From positions 62,001 to 126,000 of the forward strand of contig PAJP01000022.1 of NCBI GenBank assembly GCA_002706095.1: a stretch of DNA of 64,000 nucleotides. Direction: 5' to 3'. The notes below the pieces were generated by a model that saw nothing but the letters and a program-made list of their open reading frames with translations, ran no database searches and was not told the origin of the DNA. Numbering within the stretch: position 1 is the first letter of the stretch; each line of letters begins with the position of its first letter. This DNA is from Methylophaga sp. (GTDB taxonomy: Bacteria; Pseudomonadota; Gammaproteobacteria; Nitrosococcales; Methylophagaceae). Made by a program: the position numbers and the translations under genes. Of the stretch, positions 36,245 through 46,957 are shown in pieces.

Positions 36245-36248
<4 letters not shown>
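35808..36248 (-). CDS. Receiver-like protein lacking an output domain (CsgD/NarL-type)
   Basis: 146 residues. The fold pattern is that of a response-regulator receiver (KPDVLVISDRTDELSAD with a possible acceptor Asp, TKTIIITDKPATYEQLK). The linker AIVRAVRVVHDGEAWIPRKL is the one that joins receiver and LuxR-type HTH in NarL/CsgD-like regulators. The protein ends ~20 residues later, with no HTH, and I found no frameshifted HTH downstream. The usual acidic pair near the N-terminus and the Lys of the last strand are not obvious, so phosphorylation is doubtful. Its ATG overlaps the slmA stop (ATGA). It may be a dimerisation partner or antagonist of a full-length regulator; that is speculation. 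Confidence 0.65.
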
Positions 36249-37773
<1,525 letters not shown>

Positions 37774-37778
37774 TTAAA

Positions 37779-40613
37779 TTATAGTTTTAATGTCAGAGTG
37801 GGTTTCACTTGCTGCATTTGTTCCACAAACAACTGTTTGATTCTTTCTAACTCAACATCATTTGTGGCTTCAAAACGTAATGTCAACGCAGGCAATGTAT
37901 TTGAAATACGCACTAATCCCCAGCCATCAGCATAATCCACTCGTATACCATCAACCGTCGAAACGTCACCACCATCTGCATTGAAATTGCTTATGAGCGT
38001 CGTCATAAACCGTTTGGCTTCTGGGTATGGCATGTTCACCATAATTTCAGGTGTTGATACACGTTGACTAATTTCAGAGAACAACTGGGTAGGTGTTCGT
38101 GACATCGGATCGGCGGCTAATAACTCGATTAACCTTGCTGCGGCATATGTCGCATCATCAAATCCATACCAGCGGTCATTAAAGAAGAAATGTCCGCTCA
38201 TTTCAGCAGCCAACGCGGCATTATACTGTCGCATTTTATTTTTGATAACAGAATGTCCAGATGGCACCATCATTGGCTCGCCACCCGCAAAGCGTATCAC
38301 GCCCTCAAGCAAACTCGTACTTTTTACATCATAGAGTATCGTAGCCCCTGGCGACTTTTCCAGAACATCCCTTGAAAACAAGATCATGAGTTGATCTGGC
38401 CAGATAATATTACCTTGCGTGTCGACCACTCCGAGGCGATCACCATCCCCATCCACGGCAATACCCAGCTCTGCGCCTGTAGACTTCACTTCAGAGACGA
38501 GTGATTTTAAGTTTTCTGGTTCGCCTGGATTAGGGTGATGATTAGGGAAACGGCCATCAACTTCACAGAATAATTCAATGACATGGCAGCCTATTTCTTT
38601 GAGCACTTTAGGTAATACTTTACCTGCAACACCATTGCCACAGTCCACTACCACTTTAATTTTGCGCTCGGGTTTTACCTCGGTTTTTATTCTTTGAATA
38701 TAGGCATCTGTCACATCCGTTGCACTGATGTTGCCTCGTCCTGTTTCAAATGCACCCGTTTTAATACGACGGTATAAGGCGTGAACTTCATCACCTTCAA
38801 GCGTTTTTCCGGCGATAACGAGTTTTATTCCATTGTAATTAGCAGGATTGTGACTGCCTGTGATCATCGCGCCAGAATGCGTATTTAAATGCTCACATGC
38901 GAAATAGACCACAGGTGTGGGCACCTGCCCAAGATCAACCACATGACAACCTGTATTGGTAACACCGCGCATGAATGCTTTAGCTAAAGGTTGACTGCTT
39001 AAACGTCCATCATGACCAACAACTAACTCGGACACGCCTTGCGCCAACATTTGACTGCCCACAGCGCGACCAATCAATGTCATCACGGGAACAGTTAACT
39101 GCTCACCCACAATACCTCTAATGTCATACGCTCTGAATATGCCTTCATCAGGCATATTCTGTGCTGACGGTGGATTCAACTCCAGTTTCTTTTCTGGTGT
39201 TAACTGACTTTGCTGAGTATCTTCATGGAAGCTTTCTTTTGCTTCCTCGGGGCCCTCATCGACTTCTAATTCAAAATTAATAGTTGGCTCAGGTGACGTT
39301 TCTTTTTCGTCTAAAGAGTCGGGTTCAATAAAGATAGAAGAATCATTCTTGTCCGTCTTTTCTTCTTCATCATTTAATTCGAGCTCAAGAACATCAGAAC
39401 GGTTGTCAACGGTTTCATCAAGACGATTAGATTTGAATTCATCAGTCACCATCTCATCATCTATTTGCTGAGGGGATGTCATCTCAGCATCTTTGTTCTC
39501 ATATGGTTGGTCATAATCAATAACGTCATGATTGCTAGGCTCATTATCAGTAATTAACGACGTCTCTGTTTCAGCACTTAAGTCTGCTTCTGTTGCCTCA
39601 TCATCTATGACAAAAACGCTGTTTGGTTCATCCACGGGGACGGGACGTTTCTTTTCTGGAATCGCCAATTGTTGAATAAACTCTCGAACGCCATAAAACT
39701 CCTGGAAAATCAGTGGGTATTTTGGTTTGAGTTTGACGTCTTGTAGATCATGAAGCTGCTCTTCCAGCGTATCGGCATCTGATCGTAATAATTTTTTCTG
39801 CCACCACTCTCGCACCCACCATATCAGTGCAATTAATAGCATCACAGGTAGAAATATCATCCATAGCGATGCACTAGTTGCAAGCGGTGCGGCCCAGAGT
39901 TTCACTTGCCAGTATGAATTGGATATTGGCTGACTAACAACAGTATCGGCATGTTTATATTGACTGTTGCCGAGCGTTGTCAGAATGCCCAGTGACATAT
40001 CGCCCTGAGTAATTTCAACATACGCATCAGGAAGCAGTCCTGGATTAATCATTTGGATATCGACAGGCTCAAGCGCAACTGCCACCGCCGCATACTGTTG
40101 CTCATCATCAAGAGGTACTTTCGCCGCCAGTAAAATATGATCTGACTGGCCATCCTGCATGATCATAGCGACATCAGCCTGCGCTTGTGTATTCAGTTGT
40201 CGTAAGCTTTTTAAGGAAGCATAGGTAATGGGCAGGCAAGCTTCACGTGTAGGCGACTCATACTCTTGTGTGATTAAACAGACGGCCTTGGCTGTTGGAA
40301 AAAAAGTGTTCGCCACTGTCTTCCAGTCGTCAATTACGAAGATATTCTTAGTTTTTGCCAATTGCTTGGTTTCGTCTAACTCAGCCAGCCTCAGCGTTTG
40401 TTGCTGCCAAGCTGTTATTTGTTGCTGATAACTCGCAACAACGGCATCGATAATCTGTTGGTTATGTTGGCGCTCAGTACTTTCTTGTGCTGTGTTGGCC
40501 TTTTTATCAGCGAACAGGACGGCAATGCATAGCAATACGAGCACGGACAATAACAACATACTACTAACGAGCTTGCTTCCCAGCGCTATCGCGAGCTTAT
40601 CCTTCATCGCCAT
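37779..40613 (-). CDS. algC: Phosphomannomutase/phosphoglucomutase AlgC with membrane-anchored N-terminal region
   Basis: About 944 residues. The C-terminal ~455 residues are a complete AlgC enzyme: FRAYDIRGIVGEQL, phosphoserine loop ITGSHNPANYNGIK, metal site VDGDGDRLGVVD, sugar loop AEMSGHFFFNDRWYGFDDA. It interconverts mannose- or glucose-6-phosphate and the 1-phosphate, and so supplies glucose-1-phosphate to rfbF. The N-terminal ~490 residues hold a membrane helix (SSMLLLSVLVLLCIAVLFA), a ~200-residue periplasmic-like part, a second helix (WMIFLPVMLLIALIWWV) and a very acidic linker. The longer gene model of Pseudomonas algC (~870 residues) has a similar anchor. I chose ATG 40613, six bases after AAAGGGG; the ATG at 40619 abuts that site. 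Confidence 0.93.
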   Translation of the reverse strand: MAMKDKLAIALGSKLVSSMLLLSVLVLLCIAVLFADKKANTAQESTERQHNQQIIDAVVASYQQQITAWQQQTLRLAELDETKQLAKTKNIFVIDDWKTVANTFFPTAKAVCLITQEYESPTREACLPITYASLKSLRQLNTQAQADVAMIMQDGQSDHILLAAKVPLDDEQQYAAVAVALEPVDIQMINPGLLPDAYVEITQGDMSLGILTTLGNSQYKHADTVVSQPISNSYWQVKLWAAPLATSASLWMIFLPVMLLIALIWWVREWWQKKLLRSDADTLEEQLHDLQDVKLKPKYPLIFQEFYGVREFIQQLAIPEKKRPVPVDEPNSVFVIDDEATEADLSAETETSLITDNEPSNHDVIDYDQPYENKDAEMTSPQQIDDEMVTDEFKSNRLDETVDNRSDVLELELNDEEEKTDKNDSSIFIEPDSLDEKETSPEPTINFELEVDEGPEEAKESFHEDTQQSQLTPEKKLELNPPSAQNMPDEGIFRAYDIRGIVGEQLTVPVMTLIGRAVGSQMLAQGVSELVVGHDGRLSSQPLAKAFMRGVTNTGCHVVDLGQVPTPVVYFACEHLNTHSGAMITGSHNPANYNGIKLVIAGKTLEGDEVHALYRRIKTGAFETGRGNISATDVTDAYIQRIKTEVKPERKIKVVVDCGNGVAGKVLPKVLKEIGCHVIELFCEVDGRFPNHHPNPGEPENLKSLVSEVKSTGAELGIAVDGDGDRLGVVDTQGNIIWPDQLMILFSRDVLEKSPGATILYDVKSTSLLEGVIRFAGGEPMMVPSGHSVIKNKMRQYNAALAAEMSGHFFFNDRWYGFDDATYAAARLIELLAADPMSRTPTQLFSEISQRVSTPEIMVNMPYPEAKRFMTTLISNFNADGGDVSTVDGIRVDYADGWGLVRISNTLPALTLRFEATNDVELERIKQLFVEQMQQVKPTLTLKL

Positions 40614-40634
40614 GCCCATCCCCTTTGCTTGCTA

Positions 40635-41090
40635 TCACTGACGTCCGGTATGGCCAAACCCACCCGTTCCGCGCTCCGATGAACTGAATTCATCAACTTG
40701 CTCAAATCCTACCTGCACGACAGGCACAAATACCATTTGTGCAATCCGTTCTCCTACGCTGATCTCAAAACTATCGCTACCGCGATTCCAGCAGGAAACA
40801 AACACTTGCCCTTGATAGTCACTATCAATCAGTCCAACCAGATTGCCTAAAACAATACCGTGTTTATGACCTAGCCCGGAACGTGGCAATAACACAGCCG
40901 CCAGACTGGCATCATCAATATGAATAGCCAGGCCTGTGGGAATTAACACTGTTTCGCCTGGAGCAAGAGTGACAGACTCATCAAGACAGGCACGCAGATC
41001 TAAACCGGCCGAACCTGATGTTGCATAGTCGGGCAGTGCAATCGTGTCGCCAAGGCGAGGGTCAAGAATTTTTAATTGAATTTTTTGCAT
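40635..41090 (-). CDS. dut: dUTP diphosphatase
   Basis: 151 residues, all five trimeric dUTPase motifs: [43 protein letters not shown] and [12 protein letters not shown]. It hydrolyses dUTP to dUMP, keeping uracil out of DNA and feeding dTMP synthesis. It overlaps the coaBC end by 29 bases. Confidence 0.97.
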   Translation of the reverse strand: MQKIQLKILDPRLGDTIALPDYATSGSAGLDLRACLDESVTLAPGETVLIPTGLAIHIDDASLAAVLLPRSGLGHKHGIVLGNLVGLIDSDYQGQVFVSCWNRGSDSFEISVGERIAQMVFVPVVQVGFEQVDEFSSSERGTGGFGHTGRQ

Positions 41091-42291
41091 AGAATCTTTT
41101 TATTATTAATGTCATCAGTTCTCGCGCCAACTGAGTTTTAGGCATCAGTGGCAATGTTTGTTCACCATCATTCCATATCACATGCAAAGCATTGTCATCG
41201 GCAGCAAACCCCTGTTTTTGTCCAACCCAATTCGCTGCGATCATATCGAGCTTTTTTCGTTCTAATTTCGACTGTGCATATTCCACCAGGTTTTGTGTTT
41301 CTGCAGCAAAGCCAACAACAAATGATGGCCTATTGTGGCTTGTCGTTACAGCCGACACAATATCTTTTGTTGGCTGGAGTTCTATTTGTAACGGCTGTTT
41401 TTCTGTTTTTTTTATTTTTTCTTGCTCAAACAGTTTAGGTCGGTAATCGGCCACTGCGGCACAGCTAATGAAAATATCACATGATTCCAAGCTGGCATCA
41501 ACTGCATTTGCCATTTGTTCCGTCGTTTCCACATCAATCCGTTTCACGCCTGTGGGCGTTGTCAGACTGACCGGGCCGCTAATCAGCGTCACGTTTGCAC
41601 CTGATTCTCTCGCCGCCTGAGCTAAAGCAAAGCCCATTTTCCCCGAACTTCTGTTACCAATAAATCTAACAGGATCTATCGGTTCGTAGGTCGGGCCAGC
41701 TGTAATCATGACGTGTTTGTCTATTAACTGGCCTGGCACCATCAACCGACTTAATTCCTCAATAATAGCCAAAGGCTCGAGCAATCTACCTTCTCCCTGT
41801 TCGCCGCAAGCCTGGTCGCCACTAGCAGGACCAATCACATGAATGCCGCGATGCCGCAGCAAGCTGAGATTGTTCTGTGTGGCAGTGTTGGACCACATTT
41901 TATTATTCATGGCCGGGGCGACAGCAATTGGCGCTTCCGTTGCCAGGCAAACAGCACTCAGTAAGTCGTCAGCACGACCGGCAACCAGCCTCGACAGACA
42001 GTCAGCCGTTGCCGGAGCAACCAGTATCCAATCTGCCCAACGAGCTAATGCAATATGGCCCATTGCAGACTCTTCATCAGCGTCCAACAAGGTCATCGAT
42101 ACAGGATGCCCACTCAATGTCTGCAATGTCAGTGGTGTAATAAATTCGGCCGCGCCATGTGTCATGACGACACGCACTTCAGCACCAAACTCTTTCAATC
42201 GACGAATTAAATCTGCGGCTTTATATGCAGCAATACTTCCTGTAACGGCGACAACAATTTGTTTGTTTTTTATGGATGAAACATTGCTCAT
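41062..42291 (-). CDS. coaBC: Bifunctional phosphopantothenoylcysteine decarboxylase/synthetase CoaBC
   Basis: 409 residues. The CoaC half (1-190) has the FMN domain start [20 protein letters not shown], catalytic His in [18 protein letters not shown] and the lid Cys in [10 protein letters not shown]. The CoaB half has [20 protein letters not shown] and [20 protein letters not shown], with [12 protein letters not shown]. It makes 4'-phosphopantetheine for coenzyme A. ATGA overlap with the YihY gene upstream; overlap with dut downstream. Confidence 0.96.
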   Translation of the reverse strand: MSNVSSIKNKQIVVAVTGSIAAYKAADLIRRLKEFGAEVRVVMTHGAAEFITPLTLQTLSGHPVSMTLLDADEESAMGHIALARWADWILVAPATADCLSRLVAGRADDLLSAVCLATEAPIAVAPAMNNKMWSNTATQNNLSLLRHRGIHVIGPASGDQACGEQGEGRLLEPLAIIEELSRLMVPGQLIDKHVMITAGPTYEPIDPVRFIGNRSSGKMGFALAQAARESGANVTLISGPVSLTTPTGVKRIDVETTEQMANAVDASLESCDIFISCAAVADYRPKLFEQEKIKKTEKQPLQIELQPTKDIVSAVTTSHNRPSFVVGFAAETQNLVEYAQSKLERKKLDMIAANWVGQKQGFAADDNALHVIWNDGEQTLPLMPKTQLARELMTLIIKRFYAKNSIKNS

Positions 42292-43646
42292 TCGCCATCT
42301 TTCCTCAGCGCAAGTTCACGCAATGTTAAATCGCCTAAGACCTCGGCTTGAGCATCACCAATGTCTTTAAGTAATTTGTTCACATCTTTATCCATCATAC
42401 CTTTGACATGATAGGCACTGTTCTCTTCGGCAGTGCGTAAACAGTTCAATAATGCTGCTACCTTGATTGTTGCCACATCACACGAGGGCACATAACGTGT
42501 TTCATCACCAGCAATTTCAATAAGAAACCCGCCTTTTTCAAGACTGGTGAGTAAATCCTGAACAGCATTATTCGTCAGTCCGGTTTGCTCTTCCAAGTGT
42601 TGAATCGTCAGCGGAGGTTGATTTTGACAAAATCGTCTTGCAATCACTGTCATCAGCCAAAGTCCTTCTCGTTCCCGTAGTCGAGGACTTAATATCAGCG
42701 GTTTACCTGCTAATTTCACCAGCTTAGGATGCTGAAGATAAAAGGCTACCTGAGATCCTGTTAATAAGATGAACCAGGCGAGATATAACCAGATCATAAA
42801 GAAAAACAAAATAGCAAAGCTGGAATAAATCGCCGTGTAGTTGGATGAAGAAGCCACAAATTTGGCAAATACGGTGCCGACCCCAATCCATAAAGCACCC
42901 GCCACTGAAGCACCAATCAGTGCCGGACTGAACTTCACTTTTGTGTTCGGTATAAAGGTGTATAAGAACGTAAATGCCGTGATAATCATCAGGTAAGGCA
43001 ACAGCTTTGTGCCAATCACCAGCAATGTGCCAAAAGGTTCGATACTGCTTAATTGTTGAACAAACTCATGGTTTACAACGGTTGCCACCAGTCCCAATGC
43101 TGAAAAAATCAACACCGGGCCAATCATCACCACGCTCAGATAATCCGTAAAACGCCGGGCGAATGATCGCGATCGCTTTACACGCCAGACAAAATTGAAC
43201 GCATTCTCAATTTTCTGGACCAGCGCAATAATGGTGTAGAACAACATCGCCACACCAATTGATCCTAAAACGCCGACTTTGACGTTCTGCACAAAACCAA
43301 TAATATTTTCCGTTATTTCGGGACCACGCTCACCCAGCGGCTCCAACAAACTCAATAACATCGGTTCCATTTGGTTGTGAACACCAAACGCTTTCAAAAC
43401 AGAAAACGCGACAGCAATTAAGGGGACCAAAGAAAGAATGGTGGTAAACACCAGACTCATGGCACGTAAATTCAACTCACCGGTTGCCAGTTCACGAATC
43501 ATGATATATGTGACACGAATGGCATTAACCCATAAACGCCATAATGGCGAAGCATCTTCAGCAATGTCTTGCCACAAGGTTATTTCAAAAAAACGTTCAA
43601 TGCGAAGTCGTTGTTTTTCATAAAAATTTAGAATGGAATTAAACAT
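42288..43646 (-). CDS. YihY family inner-membrane protein
   Basis: About 452 residues with six predicted membrane helices (for example LVFTTILSLVPLIAVAFSVL, LGSIGVAMLFYTIIALVQKI, AILFFFMIWLYLAWFILLTG), the YihY/virulence factor BrkB layout. The C-terminal ~150 residues are a soluble extension with a winged-helix look (QPPLTIQHLEEQTGLTNNAV, QDLLTSLEKGGFL). The family was once called ribonuclease BN, which is an error for E. coli YihY; its function is unknown. I chose ATG 43646, with AGG seven bases upstream. The longer frame to 43718 would overlap the Nif3-like gene by 65 bases. Confidence 0.85.
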   Translation of the reverse strand: MFNSILNFYEKQRLRIERFFEITLWQDIAEDASPLWRLWVNAIRVTYIMIRELATGELNLRAMSLVFTTILSLVPLIAVAFSVLKAFGVHNQMEPMLLSLLEPLGERGPEITENIIGFVQNVKVGVLGSIGVAMLFYTIIALVQKIENAFNFVWRVKRSRSFARRFTDYLSVVMIGPVLIFSALGLVATVVNHEFVQQLSSIEPFGTLLVIGTKLLPYLMIITAFTFLYTFIPNTKVKFSPALIGASVAGALWIGVGTVFAKFVASSSNYTAIYSSFAILFFFMIWLYLAWFILLTGSQVAFYLQHPKLVKLAGKPLILSPRLREREGLWLMTVIARRFCQNQPPLTIQHLEEQTGLTNNAVQDLLTSLEKGGFLIEIAGDETRYVPSCDVATIKVAALLNCLRTAEENSAYHVKGMMDKDVNKLLKDIGDAQAEVLGDLTLRELALRKDGE

Positions 43647-43653
43647 AAAAAAC

Positions 43654-44412
43654 CTAAACCGGATTATCGATATCAATAAAATGATGGGTGATTCCAAACT
43701 GTTCCGCCAGCCGTTCACCCAATGCTTTCACCCCATAGCGCTCCGTGGCGTGATGCCCGGCCGCCATGTAGTTAATACCTAATTCACGCGCTATATGCAC
43801 AGTTGGCTCAGAGATTTCACCACTGATATAAAGATCTAACCCCAGTTCAGCAGCCTGCGCTAAATACCCCTGAGCGGCACCAGTGCACCAACCAACCGTA
43901 TTAATTTGGCGATCATGCCCTTGTATTACCAGCGGATCTCGTTTGAGTTGTTGTCGAACATGACTCGTGAATGCAGCTAGAGATACAGGCTCGGGTAGAC
44001 TCCCACATAAACCTATTGCTGGATCTCCCATACCTGAAATTCGCCCATCAACTTCGATGCCTAACAATGCAGCAAGCTGGGCATTGTTACCTAAGTTTGG
44101 ATGAGCATCCAAAGGCAAATGATAGGCGATTAAATTAACTTCATTTTCCAGCAATAATTTTAATCTGCGCTGCTTCATACCGATTATTCGGGCATCTTCT
44201 CCACGCCAGAAATAGCCATGATGGACGATGACAGCGTCGGCATTTCGATCTATTGCTTCCTCCAACAAGGCTTCTGAAGCCGTAACACCGGTCACCAGCG
44301 TTGAGATATCCTCACGACCTTCAACCTGAAGACCATTCGGGCAATAATCGTTAAAACGCTCAGGCTCTAAAAGTGTATTGATGTAGGCGAGAAATTCAGT
44401 TCGGGTTATCAT
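43654..44412 (-). CDS. Nif3-like dinuclear metal-centre protein (YbgI)
   Basis: 252 residues. Metal-binding motifs of the Nif3/YbgI family are present: [29 protein letters not shown] and, near the end, [20 protein letters not shown]. Members form toroidal hexamers with two metal ions per subunit; the physiological reaction is not settled (GTP cyclohydrolase 1 type 2 homologue is a database name). It is divergent from the DUF4126 gene 57 bases away and precedes the YihY gene by 7 bases. Confidence 0.9.
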   Translation of the reverse strand: MITRTEFLAYINTLLEPERFNDYCPNGLQVEGREDISTLVTGVTASEALLEEAIDRNADAVIVHHGYFWRGEDARIIGMKQRRLKLLLENEVNLIAYHLPLDAHPNLGNNAQLAALLGIEVDGRISGMGDPAIGLCGSLPEPVSLAAFTSHVRQQLKRDPLVIQGHDRQINTVGWCTGAAQGYLAQAAELGLDLYISGEISEPTVHIARELGINYMAAGHHATERYGVKALGERLAEQFGITHHFIDIDNPV

Positions 44413-44469
44413 CGACTTAAATCCCTGTGGCTAAGTAAGTCATCACTATAACAAAATGGAGAGCCATCA

Positions 44470-45147
44470 ATGGAAGCAGTCAACATTATTGCACTCAGTA
44501 TGGGTGCTGCATGGGCAAGCGGGATCAATCTCTATGCCACTATTTTTATGCTTGGTTACATGGGAATCACCGGAAATATTGTCTTACCTGATGAACTTCA
44601 GATTCTAACTGATCCGATGGTGATGGCCGCCGCTGGCTTTATGTACTGCGTAGAATTCTTTGCTGACAAAATTCCAGGTGTCGATTCCGGCTGGGATACG
44701 ATGCACACCTTTATCCGAATTCCTGCTGGGGCGATGCTAGCCGCAGGCGCCGTAGGTGATGTCAGTGCAGCTGCTGAATTAAGCGCCGCGTTATTAGGAG
44801 GCAGCTTAGCGGCTGGCAGTCATGCAACCAAGGCAGGTGGTCGTTTATTGATTAATACCTCTCCCGAACCTGTGACGAATTGGGGCGCCTCTATCAGCGA
44901 AGATTTATTAGTGATTGCTGGTTTATGGACAGCGCTTCACCATCCAGTACTGTTTCTGATACTGCTTGTTGTGTTTGTTGCTTTGATGATTTGGTTATTG
45001 CCAAGACTATGGCGCTTGCTCAAGGCCATATTCAGTAAGGTTGGTCGTTGGCTTGGACTGACAAAAACGCCAGAAAGCAGTGTGGGTGAATCAACAACAA
45101 ATACTGAAGACACACCAGTCAAAAAAATTGAGCACGATCCAAACTAA
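44470..45147 (+). CDS. DUF4126 membrane protein
   Basis: 225 residues. Several membrane segments (IIALSMGAAWASGINLYATI, MLAAGAVGDVSAAAELSAAL, LFLILLVVFVALMIWLLPRL) and the DUF4126 pattern ASGINLYAT...FADKIPGVDSGWD and AGSHATKAGGRLLINTSPEP. The C-terminal tail after residue ~195 is hydrophilic. It starts at ATG 44470, with GGAGA seven bases upstream. The end overlaps the convergent cheR stop by 4 bases. Function unknown. Confidence 0.85.
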   Translation: MEAVNIIALSMGAAWASGINLYATIFMLGYMGITGNIVLPDELQILTDPMVMAAAGFMYCVEFFADKIPGVDSGWDTMHTFIRIPAGAMLAAGAVGDVSAAAELSAALLGGSLAAGSHATKAGGRLLINTSPEPVTNWGASISEDLLVIAGLWTALHHPVLFLILLVVFVALMIWLLPRLWRLLKAIFSKVGRWLGLTKTPESSVGESTTNTEDTPVKKIEHDPN

Positions 45148-45977
45148 TCTTTTTTGCGATAAACGGTGCTATGTGGCGTACGAACGAGATCAAAGGCATC
45201 GGTGTAACCACTAATTGTTTCTGACGCCCCAAGGAAAAGATACCCACCTTTGTTCAGTGATTGCGCCATCCGCTGCAGAATGTCTTTTTTGCGATCGGCC
45301 GAGAAATAAATCAGTACATTTCGACAAAAGATAATATCGAACTTGCCTAAGGTACCAAAGCTTTGCAACAGGTTCTGAGGTCTAAAACTTACTCGCTGTT
45401 TGACTTCATCAATAACACGCCAGCGCTCTCCCTGTTTGGTGAAAAACTGTTGGCGCCGTTGATCAGATAAGCCGCGACCAACGGCCACATCCTCATATTC
45501 TGCTTTTTTTGCCTGTACTAGCATTGAACTGGAAATATCTGTGGCGATGATTTGGCTGGAAGCCAGTCTACTTGATGATACTTTTCGGCAGTATTCACTT
45601 AACATCATGCTGATGGTATAGGGTTCCTGCCCGGATGAGCATGCGGCCGACCATATTCTAAGCGACGTTCCTCGCACCTTCTCTAATTCGGGGAAAATCA
45701 CCTGACCAAGGGTCTCAAAAGGCTGAACATCTCGAAACCAAGACGTCTCATTGGTTGTCATGGCATCAATAACCGCATCACGCAGATGATGGGGCTGACC
45801 TCGCTCAACCGCACTAATCAACTCTGACAAGCTTGTCATCTTTTCATCGCGCAACAGACGCGTCAGTCTGCTGACAATGAGATATTGTTTGCCATCCCCG
45901 AGAAGAATACCGCAGGCATCTTCTAAGAAACGCTTAAAGCGCTGGTAATCAATATCCGTTATTTCTTGCGTCTGCAT
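45144..45977 (-). CDS. cheR: Chemotaxis protein methyltransferase CheR
   Basis: 277 residues. The N-terminal helical domain (YQRFKRFLEDACGILLGDGK) is followed by the SAM-dependent core: MTTNETSWFRDVQPFETLGQ, IWSAACSSGQEPYTISMMLS, IIATDISSSMLVQAKKAEYE, FDIIFCRNVLIYFS. It methylates glutamates of chemoreceptors. No other che genes are in the window, so it stands alone here; a 114-base divergent gap (45978-46091) separates it from the SDR gene. That gap is AT-rich and holds no clear consensus promoter. Confidence 0.94.
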   Translation of the reverse strand: MQTQEITDIDYQRFKRFLEDACGILLGDGKQYLIVSRLTRLLRDEKMTSLSELISAVERGQPHHLRDAVIDAMTTNETSWFRDVQPFETLGQVIFPELEKVRGTSLRIWSAACSSGQEPYTISMMLSEYCRKVSSSRLASSQIIATDISSSMLVQAKKAEYEDVAVGRGLSDQRRQQFFTKQGERWRVIDEVKQRVSFRPQNLLQSFGTLGKFDIIFCRNVLIYFSADRKKDILQRMAQSLNKGGYLFLGASETISGYTDAFDLVRTPHSTVYRKKD

Positions 45978-46091
45978 AGTGTCTCAGGGTTAAGTGTTAA
46001 AGGAATATATAGCATATCGGACAACAGACTTAAACATTTACCCTAACATCGGATAAAGTGATAAATCATTTCGTAAAGATGAAGTAATCAA

Positions 46092-46922
46092 ATGAAAACA
46101 TGTCTCATCACAGGCTGCTCCAGCGGCATTGGTTTATGTGCCGCCATCACATTACATCAGCGTGGTTATAAAGTCGTGGCCACGGTCCGCCAGGACAGCG
46201 ACAAAGCAGCACTTGAGGAGCAAGGTATCTATACCATCATTATGGATTTAGCGGATGAAAACAGTGTGAGCGCAGGTTTTCAACAAGCATTAAACCACCT
46301 TAATCATCAACTGGATGGGCTGTTTAATAATGCTGCTTTTGGACAACCAGGCGCCGTTGAAGACTTATCACGCACCGCGCTGACAGAACAGTTTGAAACG
46401 AATGTATTTGGTACACAACAGCTAACCAATCTGGCTATCGCTCATATGCGCCAACAAGGCTATGGACGCATTATTTATAACAGTTCGGTCTTGGGATTAA
46501 TCGCCTTAGCTTACCGGGGCGCCTATAACGCCAGTAAATACGCCATAGAAGGTTTGGCCGATACCTTACGAATCGAACTCCATGGCTCAGACATCCATGT
46601 CAGTCTGATTGAGCCAGGCCCAATCAGCAGTCGTTTTCGCGACAACGCCTACGCAAAGTATATGCAGCATATTAATAAAACTCACAGCGCTCATCGCCAA
46701 ACTTATGAAGCGATGGAAGCCAGACTCAAAAAAAAAGGCCCAGCCGCCCCTTTCACGCTGCCTGCAGATGCTGTTGTAAAAAAATTTATTCATGCGTTAG
46801 AAGCTAAAAAGCCTAAAAGACGTTACTACGTCACTTTTCCTACTTATCTTTTTGCATATAGTAAGAGACTACTGCCAACAGGTGTACTAGACTGGATGTG
46901 CCGTAAGGTCTCCGATAGCTAG
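46092..46922 (+). CDS. Short-chain dehydrogenase/reductase
   Basis: 276 residues, classical SDR. TGCSSGIG is the cofactor loop, NNAAFGQPGAVEDLS follows, the catalytic Ser is in IIYNSSVLG, and YNASKYAIEGLADTLRIEL carries YxxxK. The Arg in ATVRQDS suggests NADP preference, but not firmly. The substrate cannot be predicted. It is followed 35 bases later by the GGDEF-EAL gene. Confidence 0.88.
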   Translation: MKTCLITGCSSGIGLCAAITLHQRGYKVVATVRQDSDKAALEEQGIYTIIMDLADENSVSAGFQQALNHLNHQLDGLFNNAAFGQPGAVEDLSRTALTEQFETNVFGTQQLTNLAIAHMRQQGYGRIIYNSSVLGLIALAYRGAYNASKYAIEGLADTLRIELHGSDIHVSLIEPGPISSRFRDNAYAKYMQHINKTHSAHRQTYEAMEARLKKKGPAAPFTLPADAVVKKFIHALEAKKPKRRYYVTFPTYLFAYSKRLLPTGVLDWMCRKVSDS

Positions 46923-46957
46923 CTTGAAAGGATGCGTATCATGAACGAGCTGTCATC

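Noticed and set aside
41843-42370. 175-residue open frame on the plus strand within coaBC
   Set aside because: CoaBC motifs fully explain the minus strand here; the plus frame is Arg/Ser-rich with no recognisable domain.
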